Positions 11,473 to 24,278 of a stretch of DNA of 64,000 nt are shown one piece after another (positions within the stretch are counted from its first letter, which is position 1; every line of letters starts with the position of its first letter). Under the pieces are notes generated by a model. The model did not search any database. It saw only the letters and a list, made by a program, of their open reading frames with translations, and was not told the DNA's origin. Source of the stretch: Lasiosphaeris hirsuta (Eukaryota; Ascomycota; Sordariomycetes; Sordariales; Lasiosphaeriaceae); assembly GCA_030549175.1 (NCBI GenBank), contig JAUKUA010000006.1:1674001-1738000 (forward strand), read 5' to 3'. A program made the translations under genes and the position numbers.

Positions 11473-12194
11473 GGTAACAATCGTTTTGCGTCCTGGGAAT
11501 TTCGGAATGATCATGTCCACGTTTAAGTGGAATAGCACTTTTCCGACGGAGAAGTAAACGAATCCCTCGCCGATCGTAGATTGAGAAGGAAATGTTTTGG
11601 AATAGGTGGACAAAATTGTAGGTAACATAGCATTTGTACCTAAAGGTCCCTTAACACTTTACGCGGCCTTGAAACAAGTCCGTGTACGATGTTGATCACT
11701 TCCCAAGTTATAGAGTAATGTACGTGAGAGGAGAGGTGATGTAGAGTCGTCAAGGTAGCGGAACAACGGAGGGTTCAGGCATCAATTCTAATCCCTTCAC
11801 TTCACACATTTAGCCGATAAGATTTTTTAGGGCCTATGTTAAAGAAGGTACGGCCAGCTATCTCTTTCCGCCAGAGCCTAGTTGCCTAGCTGTGGTCAGG
11901 TTGTCAGCCATAGCCCTCCGCGCCTTCTCCGCGATCCTTCTTCCACAGTTTCAAGTAGGTACATGTTAAAAAGAGTAAATGTCAGCCTCCAGTGAATGGT
12001 GGCCTCCAGTAAATGGCCTTCCAGAAGGTGTAGCCGCCTCTGATAAGTAGATAGCCTAGCGTGGTTCTGGTGTGGCCACCCATAAAAGAGGACCAGAGAT
12101 TTCTCTGGCCCAGAACCACCACCGAATATTATCACCTTCGTTATGTTACCCTCCAACGGTACACGGCTACATCCACTTTAGTTCTTCCTTTATA
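11473..12194. other. No gene recognised
   Basis: An 86-codon minus-strand frame at 11896-12156 has no recognised family. A perfect 7-bp inverted repeat (CCAGAGA-TT-TCTCTGG) lies near 12092-12107. Otherwise nothing is supported. Confidence 0.45.
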
Positions 12195-12497
12195 TTACAA
12201 TCGCCCTGATCTTAACACTCTCGCGTGGAAAGCAAGAGCTGCCATTTTTCGGAAGATTGAAAGCGCTGTGAGGTAGTCCTTTTGTTTTTGTTTAACTATA
12301 TGAGCTTCTGGCATATGGCAGGTCTCGTGGACCTTACGGAAGCCCTTTTTGAATCTCACAGCATCCCGCATGCTGGGATCCGTCATATCGCGGAGCGACA
12401 CCTCGTCTTCCCACGTATGCGAGAGGATGGCATACGGCGGTGCCATTGACTCGAAGAACTCGTGGAATTGCAGCGTCCGGGTGCTGATCAATCTCAT
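12195..12497 (-). pseudogene. HET-domain gene, N-terminal fragment
   Basis: An ATG at 12497 opens MRLISTRTLQFHEFF, then PPYAILSHTWEDEVSLRDM and FRKVHETCHM. This is the canonical N-terminus of a HET protein (homologs read PPYAILSHTWGDDEV). After the conserved Cys-His-Met an intron with a clear acceptor (CTACCTCACAG) would be expected, but no good donor remains. The sequence beyond lacks the CIDK and RGWTLQELIAP blocks. It is therefore a truncated 5' end. Its start region and the 7.1-7.6 kb relic are different HET segments on the same strand 5 kb apart; whether they were once one gene cannot be told. Confidence 0.78.
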
Positions 12498-14488
12498 TTT
12501 GCGTCATGAGGGGCTGGCTGAGGGTTGTGAATATCGGAGGTTGAATCCAAAATCGAATCTTTAAACAGCCTGCTCATCGTCGCACGCGGGCTGTCGCGCT
12601 TGGCTCGTGGGGCTCGGCTGTGGTGGAAGGAGGGGGGGGGGGGGGGGGTGGCATTGACACGGGCACAGCCTCCCTGAATGTCCCCCTGAGTGTAACCCCT
12701 GGATGGAAGACGCGATCCGTCAAGCTCCATTGCTGAGCTCTGTTCTATTTCACCTCCTGTCTGTATTCTTTTGCTATCCGTACACTTTGCAAACTTCACC
12801 AGGAGTATCTCCAATCATCTCCGTAGCCCAAACCACGCTTCTAAAACATAAGCCAAAACTTAACTCCGCTTGCCCACCTAATAAGTCAATTATCACCCCG
12901 CGTAGTCCATCCGCTTCTTGGGGTCTCTGAACAATAATTACTGACTGACGTCTCTTGACTCTGGGAAAAGGGGGAGGCTTGACCGGGGGACGAAGCAAGA
13001 CGATGGTGGTCGAGGGATATGGAGGCATAGCAATTGTCTCAGACGGCTTCTCGAGCCTTTTAATCTCTAGTGTCGAAGAATAATTCCGTCTCCCTCGCAA
13101 GGCTCTGGATGGGGCTCTTTAGCACAGGCGGAGCGGCCGTCAAAGGATTCCATTCCCGCGTCTAGCGTTGAAGAAAAGCAGCGCTAATAGTAACCCCTGC
13201 GGCAGTCAACTAGAACCAGGGCTGTGTTTCAGCTTCTTTTATCTTGCTATTAGGGACGGGACTGGCACAGTTGGGCCATGGTAGCGACGCTAAACCGTTA
13301 TCCGCTATTGTTTGATCGCTTGGCGCTCCCAACAGAGCTAGGTACGCACTGGCATCTTGGGAGCTGCCCAAGGTAGGCCACCTTATAAGACCCAGGGGCA
13401 GAGCTCGTGAAAGCTTGCGGCTCTAGCTGCAAATGCATTTGTCATGGGATACAGTGCCGCGGCGAATCCAGGACTCCGCTCTAGGTTGCACTGCGGCTGT
13501 GATGTGAATGGGGGCAGTTATGTAGGAGAAACGAGCGTTGAAGGTCTGGGGCCGAAGCACCCGCACAAGGCTGTGGGCAAAATGGCGAAGAAATCCATGT
13601 GAGCCCGTCGGTCAGTCTGCATGGGTGTGTTAATTAGCGTGACTGCTACCCAAGTTCTGCTTCTGCCAGGCGATAAACAGCATGGCTCGTGGAGCCTCAT
13701 GGATGACCCCATTTTTAGGGCCTTTTAATCAAGAGAGCATTCATGCAGGGTCTCGATCACGCTGCAGGGGGCCATCGTTCTTTGACAAAATCGGCATCGG
13801 GTGGAGGCCCCAATCGGGGGTATTGCGAGTTGAGAATTGAGATGCGAAAAGGAGAGTGATGCCGTGGGAACTCGAAGGCTAGATAGAGTACATCCCGAGT
13901 CGGGAGAGGAATGAAGTGTTGGAAAGCGGCGGCCAAAAAAAAAACCAAAGAAACTTGATGGAAACGGAAGGAACGACCAACTGACAAGCGTGAGAGGTGA
14001 GACCAAGAACGCCAGCTCTGTTTCCTCGAAGCAGACGAGTGGGGCATCACAGCATCCACGCTATAAAAGGCAGGGGCTTTTCGAAAGATATTTCATCGGC
14101 ATCCATAGACAGCTCGGGCATCCGACTACAAACTACGACTCAAAGTGGTGATTTCCCAATCCGGCGTGCTATGATGTACGGCACGGCCGAGCTCGAGAAG
14201 ATGTGCAACTGCTCCATGTGGTCCTTCCAATTATCCGCATTTATCCACATGAAGAAAATGCTAATGACCACGTCGGCCCCTGCCGACGTCTGGGTTTCGC
14301 TTTGTGTTTGGGCTTCCCGCTTTGCACTTTGCACCTTGCATCTCAACTATCCTCACAAATTCCCGACGTCATGGCTTCCTTGCTCAGGGGAAGCTTCAGT
14401 ACCCGCGATTGACCATTTGCTAACCGTCGATTGATCCGAGTCTCAATGCCCATAGCCGGAGCGGGTTTCGCTCAATGGACGCATCGTT
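12498..14488. other. Gene-free region upstream of the GT25 gene
   Basis: A G-homopolymer of about 17 bases sits near 12632-12648. Frames up to 145 codons occur on both strands but switch composition and show no motif. The last few hundred bases before 14489 should hold the glycosyltransferase promoter; a CTATAAAAGG TATA-like sequence is at about 14061. Confidence 0.45.
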
Positions 14489-15859
14489 ATGCTCTTCAGC
14501 CACCGCATCGTGGTCGTCGCCCTCGCCGTCTTCGTCACCCTCTTCCTCTTCTTCCGGCCGTCGAAATTGAGAGAGGTATCGCCACTGCAGTATCTCGAGG
14601 CCTCGGGAAAGGAGTCCCCAGAAATCCTGAATAATACCCTGGGAGTGAGTTATTCCCCGACCCCCTCGGGCAGAAGCTACAAGTCAGAATAAATACTAAA
14701 ACGTGAGAACCTCAGTTCCAGCAGGTATTCGCCATCAACCTCCCTGAGAGGACCGACCGACGCGATGCCATGACCCTTGCCGCCGCACTGAGCCAGATCG
14801 ACGTGACTTGGATTGATGGTGTCTCAGGGAAGGACGTGTTGGACAAGGTGGTGCCTGGTGATGCCTACGACAAAAGCATCTCCAAAGGAAACAAAGGGTC
14901 GTGGCGAGCACACATGAATGTTTTGCAGAGGTAAGCGAGAATTGGAAATTGCTCTGGGAAGAAAGCGGGCGCTGACCAGAAACAGGGTTGTCAAGAGCAA
15001 CATGACGAGCGCTCTGATCCTCGAAGACGACGCAGACTGGGATATCCGAGTAAAATCCCAACTACAAGTGTTTGCCCAAGCCGCTCGACCATTCACCCAA
15101 CCGACACCTGTCAAGCCACACAAACCAGTTGCCGACCTCCTCACCTACGACACACAAGTACCGCCCGAACTCTCTCTCGCTCAGATCCCCTCCGACCTCG
15201 TCCCTAAACTCACGCCGTACGGTGACGACTGGGACGTCCTTTGGCTAGGCCACTGCGGAACCGAGCTCCCGAAGAACTTGGCTCTAACCCCAACAAACCC
15301 CGAGGGATCAGACCCCAGCATTGCGCCCGACCCATCCCACCATCCCCCACAGCTGCGCATCAGGATCCCAAACGACCCAACAGTCCCCGAGCCCGAGCAC
15401 CTCAAAGCACACCCCTTCGCACTCAACGACGCCCTCGGCGAGCTCTACCCGCCCCACACTCGTATTGTTCACGCCTCGAGCGCGACTACTTGTACTCAGG
15501 CGTATGCCGTGTCTCAGTACGGCGCCCAGAAGCTGTTATGGCAGTTTGGACTTCAGACGCTGACAGCCGGCTGGGACCTCATGCTGAGGGATTGGTGCGA
15601 CGGCTTATATGTCGGGCCGGCCGAGGGGAATGGACGAAAGAGGCCCGTCTGTGTAACAGTCTCGCCACCGCTTTTTAGCCACCACTTTGGGAAAGGTGCA
15701 GCTTCGGATATCACGGCACCCGGGGGCGGCTTTGTCAACAAGGACAAGGAGATGACGCCGTATGTGAGGCTGAGTGTGAGGCTAAATATGGGGAGTTTGG
15801 TTGCCGGGGCTGGTTTGGAAGACCTGGTGGATCAGTTCCCGGATAAGACGCGTGCTTGA
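14489..15859 (+). CDS. Glycosyltransferase family 25 protein, 411 aa, 3 exons
   Basis: Exons 14489-14644, 14725-14930 and 14986-15859 close in frame to 411 residues. The N-terminus is a signal anchor (residues 2-21, FSHRIVVVALAVFVTLFLF), so this is a type II membrane protein, presumably Golgi. Exon 2 carries FAINLPERTDRRDAMTLAAA and WIDGVSGKDV, the start of the GT25 (LPS/collagen-type galactosyltransferase) domain. Exon 3 carries SNMTSALILEDDADWD, whose Glu-Asp-Asp-Asp is the expected metal/sugar-nucleotide motif, then WDVLWLGHCG. The acceptor of intron 1 is a tandem CAGCAG, so one extra Gln (exon start at 14722) is possible. Donors are GTGAGT and GTAAGC. Fungal members are secretory-pathway enzymes of unknown acceptor; function beyond the family is inference. 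Confidence 0.88.
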
Positions 15860-16519
15860 TTTGCTATTGCGAAGTTTTGATGGAATTTCGATCGGATATT
15901 GGATGTTTTGAGGTCATTGAGGCATGTACTATGCATGTTAAGACAGTCGCGCTGTTGTGGCGTGCGATTGGTAGTTGAAACTGGCAAATGTACCGATCGC
16001 CAATTTGCACCCTAATCCCCATACATAGCTCTGAAAATGGCAGAAAAGGTGCATCTCAAGAATACTGCGACCCAGTCAAAAGCCACCGCAAGCCACCACA
16101 CCCGTGGACCACTTGAAGCCAACTTCAGCCTTGCAAGCCGCCGCTTCAATCTTCCACCTTGCAACTCCACAAATCTTTCCATCTTCAGCAAACAAGTCCG
16201 CCTAGTCGTTTGTAACGCGGTCAACGCAGCCAACAAGCCAAAGAGCCAAAGAGCCAGAGACCTGGGCAGTCAACGGCCTAGCCATGGCATCGCAACGCGT
16301 GGTTGTAGCGCTGTGAGCAAGTGTGGGGCAGGTGACAGGACGGGTAGCCAACAGGGGTGCTAGGGGGTTATAGTTGTAGTTTTAAAAAGCCGTGTATTAC
16401 GTTCTTGAACCGAAACAAGCTGGAGGCATACAAGGATGTAAAAAGACACAAAGTGAAAGACCGAGATAGCAGGGTTAATTACTTGAAAGTTCGTCGAGGG
16501 CACAGATATGATAAAGCAC
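15860..16519. other. Convergent 3' intergenic region
   Basis: Lies between the stop of the GT25 gene and the stop of the AAA+ ATPase on the other strand, so it should hold both 3' UTRs and terminators. Frames here are short and without motif. Confidence 0.6.
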
Positions 16520-19500
16520 TCAATCATCCGACTCATCGCTCTCTTCCTTCTCCTTTGCCTTGTCTTTCTTGTCCCTCTTCTTTTCCTTCTCCTTCTCCTT
16601 GCCCTTTTTCTCGGACTTGGACTTTCCATCGGATGACTTCTTACTCTTCTTGTCCTCCTTGTTGGCGCTCTTCTTGCTCTTGCTCTTCTTCCCCTTGCTC
16701 GATTTCTTCTTCTTTGGGCGATCAGAGTCCGAAGAGTCATCTGACGAGTCATCCTCCGATTCGGACTCGTCCTTTTCGTCAGACTCGCTGTCATCGTCAT
16801 CCTCGGTGCTCGAGTCGGAGATATCCCGCTCGTATCCTCGGTATACGCGTTTGGAGGTGGGGGCGAAGTTGAGTGCGCGAACGAGGTCCCGTTTAGCGAC
16901 CCTGTCTTCGTCAAAGCCATGCGTGTCCTTGAGGTACTCGTTGAACTGGGTGGACGCGTCGGCGACAATTTCAAAGTGCCTCTTCTTCAGGACCGGGCTC
17001 GCCTCCTCGCCGTGGCGCCGCTTGGAGTGGAACTCGGCAAGGGCAAGGGCGGTCTGGAACGTGTTCCGGATTTGGCGTCCGTTCCATCCTAATGTCTTCC
17101 AGTTGCCCTTGATCCAGTCCATGACCTTCTTTTCCGAATCTTCGTACACGAAGGGGGGCAGGCCGTGCCGCGTTCGGTCGGCGTTGATCTCGGAGATTCG
17201 CTCAAAGTTTCGCAGGAATATCTTGGTCGTTTGTTTCTTGGTGAGCTTTGGATAGAAGAGGGTGAGATGGAGCCGAGACCGGAAGGCGTCGTCGATGGCA
17301 CCGACACGATTGGTTGTGAGAAACAGTATTCCAGAATAGTACTCGAGAATGCGTAGGAACACTGGCAATACGTAAGCGAGGGCGATTTACAGGGTAAAGG
17401 AAACGCAAATGCTCATCATACCCGAAACTAGTCCGTTTCTCTGAACATCTCTTTGCTATTCGATGTGAGTGACGGCACGACGAGTAAAAAAAAAAAGGGG
17501 TAGTACACATACATCACGCTTAGCTAAAAACACGTCGGCTTCGTCCAACAACAGGACACAGCCCCATCTGTGCGCCAGCTTAAAGTGGTTCTCCATGTTT
17601 TTCTCAACATCCTCGGGCTCGTATCCAATGTCACCTATAGGCGTAAGCAACCTGACCACAATGCCTGATGAAAGGGCTGGGTCTTACCACATGTAATGGG
17701 GTAGAGCGGCTTTTTGGTGTGGGCAGCAACGCACTCTGTCATGGTCAGTGAGCGACTTGTACTTTTGATACTTAGGAACATCAAAGCAGCGTACCTGCGG
17801 TGGAGGTTTTGCCCACTCCTGGCACACCATGCAAGAGTATAATGCACCCCTTGCCTATGTTGACCATGTCAGTAAGGGCGACAAATCAACATCAAGGAGG
17901 CTAGATCGCTTACCCTTCCCACGGACCAAATCCATTCCAATCTTGTTCCCTCCATCTCTATTCGAGCCGAGGTCCTTTGTATGAGTCTCAACCATGGCCT
18001 GAACCATCTCGCGATGGCCAGCAGGTAGGACAAGGTTGTCCCACTCACTGTTCTGCTCAACTGGACTGAGCAGACCGAGATCAAGGACAACTGGTTGTAT
18101 GTGCGTTAGCAACCGTGTTTCAATCAGTAGAGGGGCCCACAGAGCCTAGTACTCACCCCATTTCCGGTTCCGCAGCGCGAATCCTGGTACTGTGCCGGGG
18201 AGAAGGCGAATGAGATCCCTCTTCTCCATGAGATCCTGGAATCTCTCTATACCCTCGCTCCCTAGCTGTATCTCGCTCTCGTACTCTTCTAGCATGAGCT
18301 TGGCATCTGCCTCGATCTTGTCGCGAAGTCTTCTCTGGGTGTCCATGTATAGGTTGTAGGTGCATCTCCTGTTATAACACCACTTGCGGTAACAATGCGA
18401 GGCAGTTGCGCGGCCGAAGATGTCGTACGCTTCGTCGTACCGGAGCGCCAACCAGGGGCCGGAAATACTGCTGGATAGCCTAGGAACGAGGATGGATCCC
18501 TTCCCCGGACTCGAGTCGTTTTCAAAGGCGAGCTTTATGTCCAAGACCACTGGGCTGCTGATCTGTTCGAAAACACATGGTGGGTCAGTTCAAAGAGCGT
18601 GGACAGAATGGGTAAATTGGCTACTAGTAGCGAAACTTACATCTTCTCGGTTTGGTCCAGTTGTCAAGCCCTCGTATTGCATGTGAGAGACTCTTGTCGC
18701 GTCCATGAAGGCCTTGCCGCGCTTTTGGAGCATATCACTGTCGGCGTAACAGACGGGATAGGCAGTAAGACTCCGAATGTCCATTTCACGTTCGTACGGC
18801 TTAAAAACAAATATGTCTCTCATGGTGCCGTATTGGTTCCCGTTGAAGTCGACGTAGAAGCAATATACATGGAGCTCGGAATAGCTGCTCCTGACTCTCC
18901 TCGAGATGGTACCGATCTGCGCGTGCTCGAGTATGTCGGCTATGACGTCGGTGACGTTGGCCTTGCCCTCATTGTCCAAGAAGGAGTTGGAGAGTGAGAC
19001 CTCCTGGACATCTTTTGAGCTACTTGACGGAGATATGGCGTGTGTCAGCGGCATGCCGCCTGCTGTTGCCACAACCCGGTAAGCCTGAGATGTGTATCTG
19101 CGAAGCGGCTGGTAGCTGTTTGGTGGCGGCATCCCTGGTCCTGGCCCTGGCCCAGGCATTGGTGGAGAGAGTCCGTCTCTGCTCATGTCCCCTGTGACTT
19201 CTCGCAGAGGGCAGTATATGGTATCTTTGGACTCAAATAGCATCCACAGGTTCTCAAAGGCAATTCGTGTTTCTTTGCCCTCTCTTAGGCGGTTGTAGAG
19301 GTCAATCTGCCTGCCGAGGTACTTATCAACAAAGTCCAAGAGTGCTCGAAAGTGAGGGATGGCGGAAGGGCGGCCGTAACTCGCCGTCTTGTCCTCTGGT
19401 TCGGGATCATCCGCTGCAGGGGGTGTTGTGTGGGAAGGGGTTGCCGGGGAGTTATGACTCGTCTCCGCCTCGGGAACCTCGAGCTCGGAGGTGGCGGCCT

Positions 19501-20796
19501 CCTTCACCTTTTCTTTTCCGGGTTGGTTCTCAGTTTGGTTCTCGTTTCCCTTGTCTGGCTCATTCGCTGGTGGGTTTTCCGAGGCTGCCACTGCCAAATC
19601 CGGGGTCGCTTCTGAATCCCCACTCACTTGGCTTTGACGTGGCACATATTAGCAATGCCAATACCTGGGGCGGGAGGGATGATGAGCTTACCCGTACTTG
19701 TCCTCAAGCTTTTGGAGATGCCCCCTGATTTGACCGATGTTGCGAATAAGCGGTCTGAAGGGCTTTCCGAGGCGGATTAGGTAGTCGGTGTCCAGGTCAA
19801 AGTCTAGTTCCTCCTCGAAAAAATCGGTGAGTGGCAGTGACGTGATACCAAATGTGATAATTTCTACATCGTCTGGATTAGGCGGTTCGGCATTGGGATT
19901 TCGCTCTGCCAAGTCTTGTGGCTCAGAATCCTCCCTGATTGGGGCGTATAGAACTCTCAAGAAGTGTTGAGTACCCGCGCTGGTTAAGAAGGACGTTTCA
20001 CCAAGGTTGCCGGTATTATGGCAATCATGGTATATGCCGTCATCGTACAAATAGTGCCTCGAATCATAAAACTTGACAGCGAGCTCGGGGTCATCGGTGT
20101 GTCCAGCGCCGGTGGCGGCCGCAGGCGGTGGTCCAGGGGGCCCAGGGGGCCGCATTTGCCCTCGTGTCTCCAGTGTATTCACCCGTTGTTCCAGAACTCT
20201 CAGATAGTCAACGACTCCATTAACCAGGTTAGCAGCCTGGGGTCTATGAGGGGGTGCACCGGGGGGACCCGGTGCGCTGGGCGGCACCTCCATGTTCATT
20301 CTCCGCTTGTAAGCTTCGAATATTTGAGCGGAAGTCAAAGACTGAACGGCTCTCCTGATTGCTTGCTCATTCGGGCCGGGGTACTGTGGAGGTGGAGGAC
20401 CAGGAGGGCGGTATCCGCTATGTTTCCGTTTCCTTCCCGGAACCGGGGCCGGGTCGTCATCTGAATAATAACGAGAGGACCGGGAGGAAACAGTGCCAGT
20501 ATGGCTCCGAGCGCCATCAGATTCGTTTCCGTCGTCTGCTTCAGAACCATCCTGTGCCTCGCCGCCAGAAGCCTTGGCGTCATCTTTAGTCTCTTCTGGT
20601 TTGCCATCTGCGGCAGTGCTTGCTTCGGCCACTTCCTGGATGGGCTCTGGCTGAGCAGGGTCTGATGCGCTTGCATTGTCAACCGTCACGGATTGCCCCG
20701 GCGCGGACTGAGAGCCTGTGGGAGAAATTAGCGCACAGAATCGTCAAGAGCGGCAATTGAGACTGTACTATCAGCGCCTTGATCCCCGGCCCCCAT
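16520..20796 (-). CDS. AAA+ ATPase with DUF7025-like region and charged tail, 1243 aa, 10 exons
   Basis: Exons on the minus strand: 20796-20769, 20715-19692, 19631-18641, 18562-18157, 18090-17914, 17854-17795, 17735-17688, 17634-17513, 17455-17422, 17361-16520. All phases close to 1243 residues. The first ~340 residues are acidic and Pro-rich. A DUF7025-like region follows (IPHFRALLDFVDKYL, then IAFENLWMLFESKD). The ATPase core has Walker A GVPGVGKTS near residue 885, Walker B VLLLDEAD near 943 and a sensor-1-like ILFLTTNRVGAID near 975. The last ~110 residues are Ser/Asp/Glu then Lys-rich, nucleolar-like. Intron 2 uses an unusual AAAG acceptor after a GCTAAT branch site. This is a conserved filamentous-fungal family of unknown substrate. 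Its start is supported by the 28-nt first exon, whose splice gives the only open N-terminus. Confidence 0.88.
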
Positions 20797-21809
20797 CTTG
20801 GCGGTATCACAGAATGCCTGGATGTCAATTGAAGTTGGAGCGCCTGACTACCAGCGTCACGGTGGTAATCGATTGATGGGGTCTGGCTTCAAAAGTGAAT
20901 TGAAAATGAGGTACGGGGAGGTTGGGGAGTGATGACGGTTTTTAGGAAGAGAACTCGAACGCGAGCCTCATGTTCATGAAGACATGCGCAATCCCCGCAT
21001 AACCAACCGCATGGTTAGCATGGCTGCCGTGCATGTCTCCGACCGAATCCCAGTTACCCCCGCGGGTAAATCCATAAATAGGGGCGCCGAACCGAATGGT
21101 GCTCACCCAGGGCTGCGAATGTGACAGGCGTGGAGTGGTAAAGGAGCGCACACCTTGAAGAGGCGCCTAAAACCTTGGCACCCCCCTTGCCAGTTCACGG
21201 GGTGTGTTGCAGAGTCGCAGAGCAGGTATCAGAGAAATATGAGCAGAAATAGGGCTGGGCTACAAGCCAATGGAATTACCTTACCACCCAACCACCTATA
21301 GGTTCGAAACGGTCTGGGAAGGCGGGAGAAGGATGCCAGGGTTAGAAGAGGGGGGGGGGGTGGCCGCTTCAGCTCGGAGTGCAGCTTTCAAACCCCACTA
21401 ACTGGGCACTGTGCCGTGCTGCGTGGCACTAGCGGATGTTTACAGACAAATGCAAGGCGGGCCTTACAGCCCCTTGCTAGCTCGGCACTGTGTCGCCCTC
21501 CTACTCCTTCCCCTTTTGTTGGCATGGGTGCTCCTTTGGCCCCCAGCCGACAGCGTGCGGGGCAGCGGCAGCGCTGATTGGAGTTGGCATCACGCTCGAG
21601 TTTGAGGAGGAGCCCCAGAGAGGAATCGCGGTGCGAGCGGGCAATAATAAGCACCGAGCAAAGCTGACTGCCTAGATCCCGAGGTCCCCCACCCCGCTCT
21701 GTAGATGCAACATCACGCGTTACCTCCATTATTAGGTACTTTACTGTACCGGGTTAAAAGCTTCGATATCAAAACACCAACCATACGTAGTCCATCGAGA
21801 CACCTGGGG
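20797..21809. promoter_or_regulatory. Divergent promoter region
   Basis: About 1 kb separates the start codon of the AAA+ ATPase (minus) from that of the DUF7708-like gene (plus), so both promoters must lie here. A poly-G run is near 21350-21360. No specific binding site is claimed. Confidence 0.5.
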
Positions 21810-24278
21810 ATGGCTGCCATGGAGACATTCGCTCCTATAGTCCACCGTCGCTCAACTCTCTCAAACTCAGCAGCCGAGTTTGTCGAGACAAGAGCGGGCA
21901 GAAATGCGGTCATGGAGCTGGTCGACTCGGAAGAGGACGAGGCCTTGGACAACGCGTCGGAGCCCGAGTTTGTGCCCGAGCTCGATATCTTTGCCCCCCG
22001 AGGATTTGTGTTTGAGTAGGTCCCGTATTCTGTCTCGTCTACTGCTGTCTAACACACTAGAAGCACTTCAAAATGCTACGCAGAGTCTCAAAAGAGCCTG
22101 GTGCGATTCAAGCAAACACTTGAAAGATTGGCTATAGTTCTCAGAGAAAGAAACGTAGAGACAGAGCTCGGCGTCGTCATCAAAGACCCCAGCGAGTTTA
22201 CCGTCGACTATGTGCTTGGAATTGCCAACAAAATCCAGGAGGGCCGAGAGAATTCCTTGGATGCAAAGTCTTGTAAGGCTTTCATCCGGCGCTGCTACCG
22301 CAAGTTCGAAAAGAAAAGAAGTGTTGTTGGAGCCATTCTCACAATGGTTCCCGACGATGCATACGGCTCAGTCATATCCGGCGGCTTTACCTTGATCTTG
22401 GCAGTATGAAACTTCACTCGAGTGTCTCGAAAAGACCATATGCTCACCTGCTTCCCCACAGGCAGTCGAAAAACATGCAGAACAGCGTAAAGCTATCCAA
22501 AAATGTCTCGCCGAAATCCCCGACATGCTAGAGAAGATACAGCGGCTATCCGATGTACATCGTACATCACGCCAGCTTCACGAGCGCGCCGATGCTGTCC
22601 TCGTGGCCATTTTCTTTGTTCTGGAGCGCATTGTTGACACCCTCACAAGAGGTACGTCTCTCGCCGCGTGACCCAAGACTCGACTTGAACAGCTGACTGG
22701 GGCACTTCAGACAAGACTACCGAGCGGGTGGACAAGATCAAGGGCATGTTCAAGACAAGATCAAAAACAAAAGCGCTCGCTGGGTATAAGCCCGCAAACG
22801 ACAGCGTGGCCAGTGCATCTCAGACTGAAAACGAAGACAAGACGCCCGTCAAGAACGCTTTGGAGGGGCTGAAGGCGCGGATTGACGCTTTCCAAGAGCA
22901 GGTCGAGATTTGCGCCCAAGAGAAACTCGGCCAAATCAAATCGGACACAAATGACCTCAAACTCGGAATGATGGCTATGGAGCAGGATATCGCGGGTAGG
23001 TCAATTCAGCGGCTCGGGGATAAACTCGCCAAAGGTGGACTTAAGCTCATTGCTGATTCGAATGTGCTGCCAGTCATGAAAACCAGCTTTAACAGCGTCG
23101 AGGCGTGGATGACAAGAGTCCTTAACAAGGTTGAGGAGGCAAGCGAGAAAAAGATTTACGACACGCTTTACCGACTCTGCGCAAGCGATCCAAGATTCAA
23201 CGCAAGGACTGGAGGGAGTGAGGACATTCACTGCACACCGGGATTTACTAGCGCCCCTGCTAACAGTTTGGCAATCGCAGTAGACTTGGAGTACAAGGAA
23301 CCCAAATTGATTACGCAAGAACAGACCCCCATGTCGAGACGCTCGCTCGAGAAAAAGAACAAGGGCGTAGTATCACGATGGCTTGGGCAGCTCAAGAACT
23401 TTGACCATAGCCCAACGCCCGACGTTCTGGACTGCCTCAACCATGTTGAGCAACTCGACGCCGATGAGAAGAACATTGCCGACGCTATCCTCAAATCGAA
23501 GGAACTCGGCTCCTGGCTCCGTAAAGAGACGTCAAGTATTCTCGATGTCGACGTCCAAACGCCACCAGCGAACCTGAACAATCCATTATCCTTTGCAACC
23601 GCAGTATTCGCGACGGCGCTAAAAAGCACCGAAACCTTCCCGGTACTCACGTTCTTCTGCAAGCATAGAAATAACGAAAGCCCCGCCGAGGACAAGTCAG
23701 GCCCTGTAGCCATGATCAACAGTCTGAACGGACAAATGCTCGAATTTATGGCCAGCAGCCGACCCATGGTGGACCTTTCCCAGCTTGAAGACAAGCGCCT
23801 GGTCTCCAAGTCGCAAACAACCATAAAACACGGGCTCGCATTGCTGGATGCCCTGCTCCTGTCTCTGGCCAAGGGAGACATGGTATTCATCGTTTTGGAC
23901 TGCCTATCGAACCTGTCGGGGAGCGAAAAGGCCGGCAACAAGATAGTAAAGGGGTTAGCCGAAATCATTGAGGAACACCAGCATATCGCCATAAAACTTC
24001 TCGTGACCGACGCCTCCGTCGACTCTCCCGTGAAAGCCAAGGCAGGCATTTCCCTCCATATCCAGGACCTTGTAAGTGGTAGCGGCACTGTCGATGTTGC
24101 TGAAACCAGCGAGTTGATCTCAAGGAAGTTGAGAATCAGCCGGGGTAAAGGGGTTAGGGGTAAAGATGTCAAAGTCACAGATTATAAAGAGAGCAATAGG
24201 ACAAGCGGTGATGAGGATTCTAGTGGGGAAGGAGAGAGCAGTCACCACAGTGATGACGAAGACAGCGACAACGATTGA
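21810..24278 (+). CDS. DUF7708/STAND-like protein, 768 aa, 4 exons
   Basis: Exons 21810-22015, 22061-22403, 22462-22651 and 22711-24278 close in phase (45-59 nt introns). A short acidic leader is followed by a helical region with FKQTLERLAIVLRERNVE, FIRRCYRKFEKKRSVVGAI, MVPDDAYGSVISGGFTLILA and an ADAVLVAIFFVLERIVDTL block. That order resembles the DUF7708-type N-terminal domain of fungal STAND/NLR proteins. The second half contains VFIVLDCLSNLSGSEKAGN, which looks like a degenerate Walker B, but no P-loop is visible and no repeat domain follows. It ends in a Ser/Asp/Glu/His-rich acidic tail. I read it as an NLR-related protein that has lost NTPase function, or a free-standing helical sensor. 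Gene model is solid; family call is moderate. Confidence 0.72.

Noticed and set aside
16360..17255. Long plus-strand frames rich in Ser/Phe/Leu and Arg
   Set aside because: They are antisense shadows of the Lys/Asp/Ser-rich C-terminal tail of the AAA+ ATPase.
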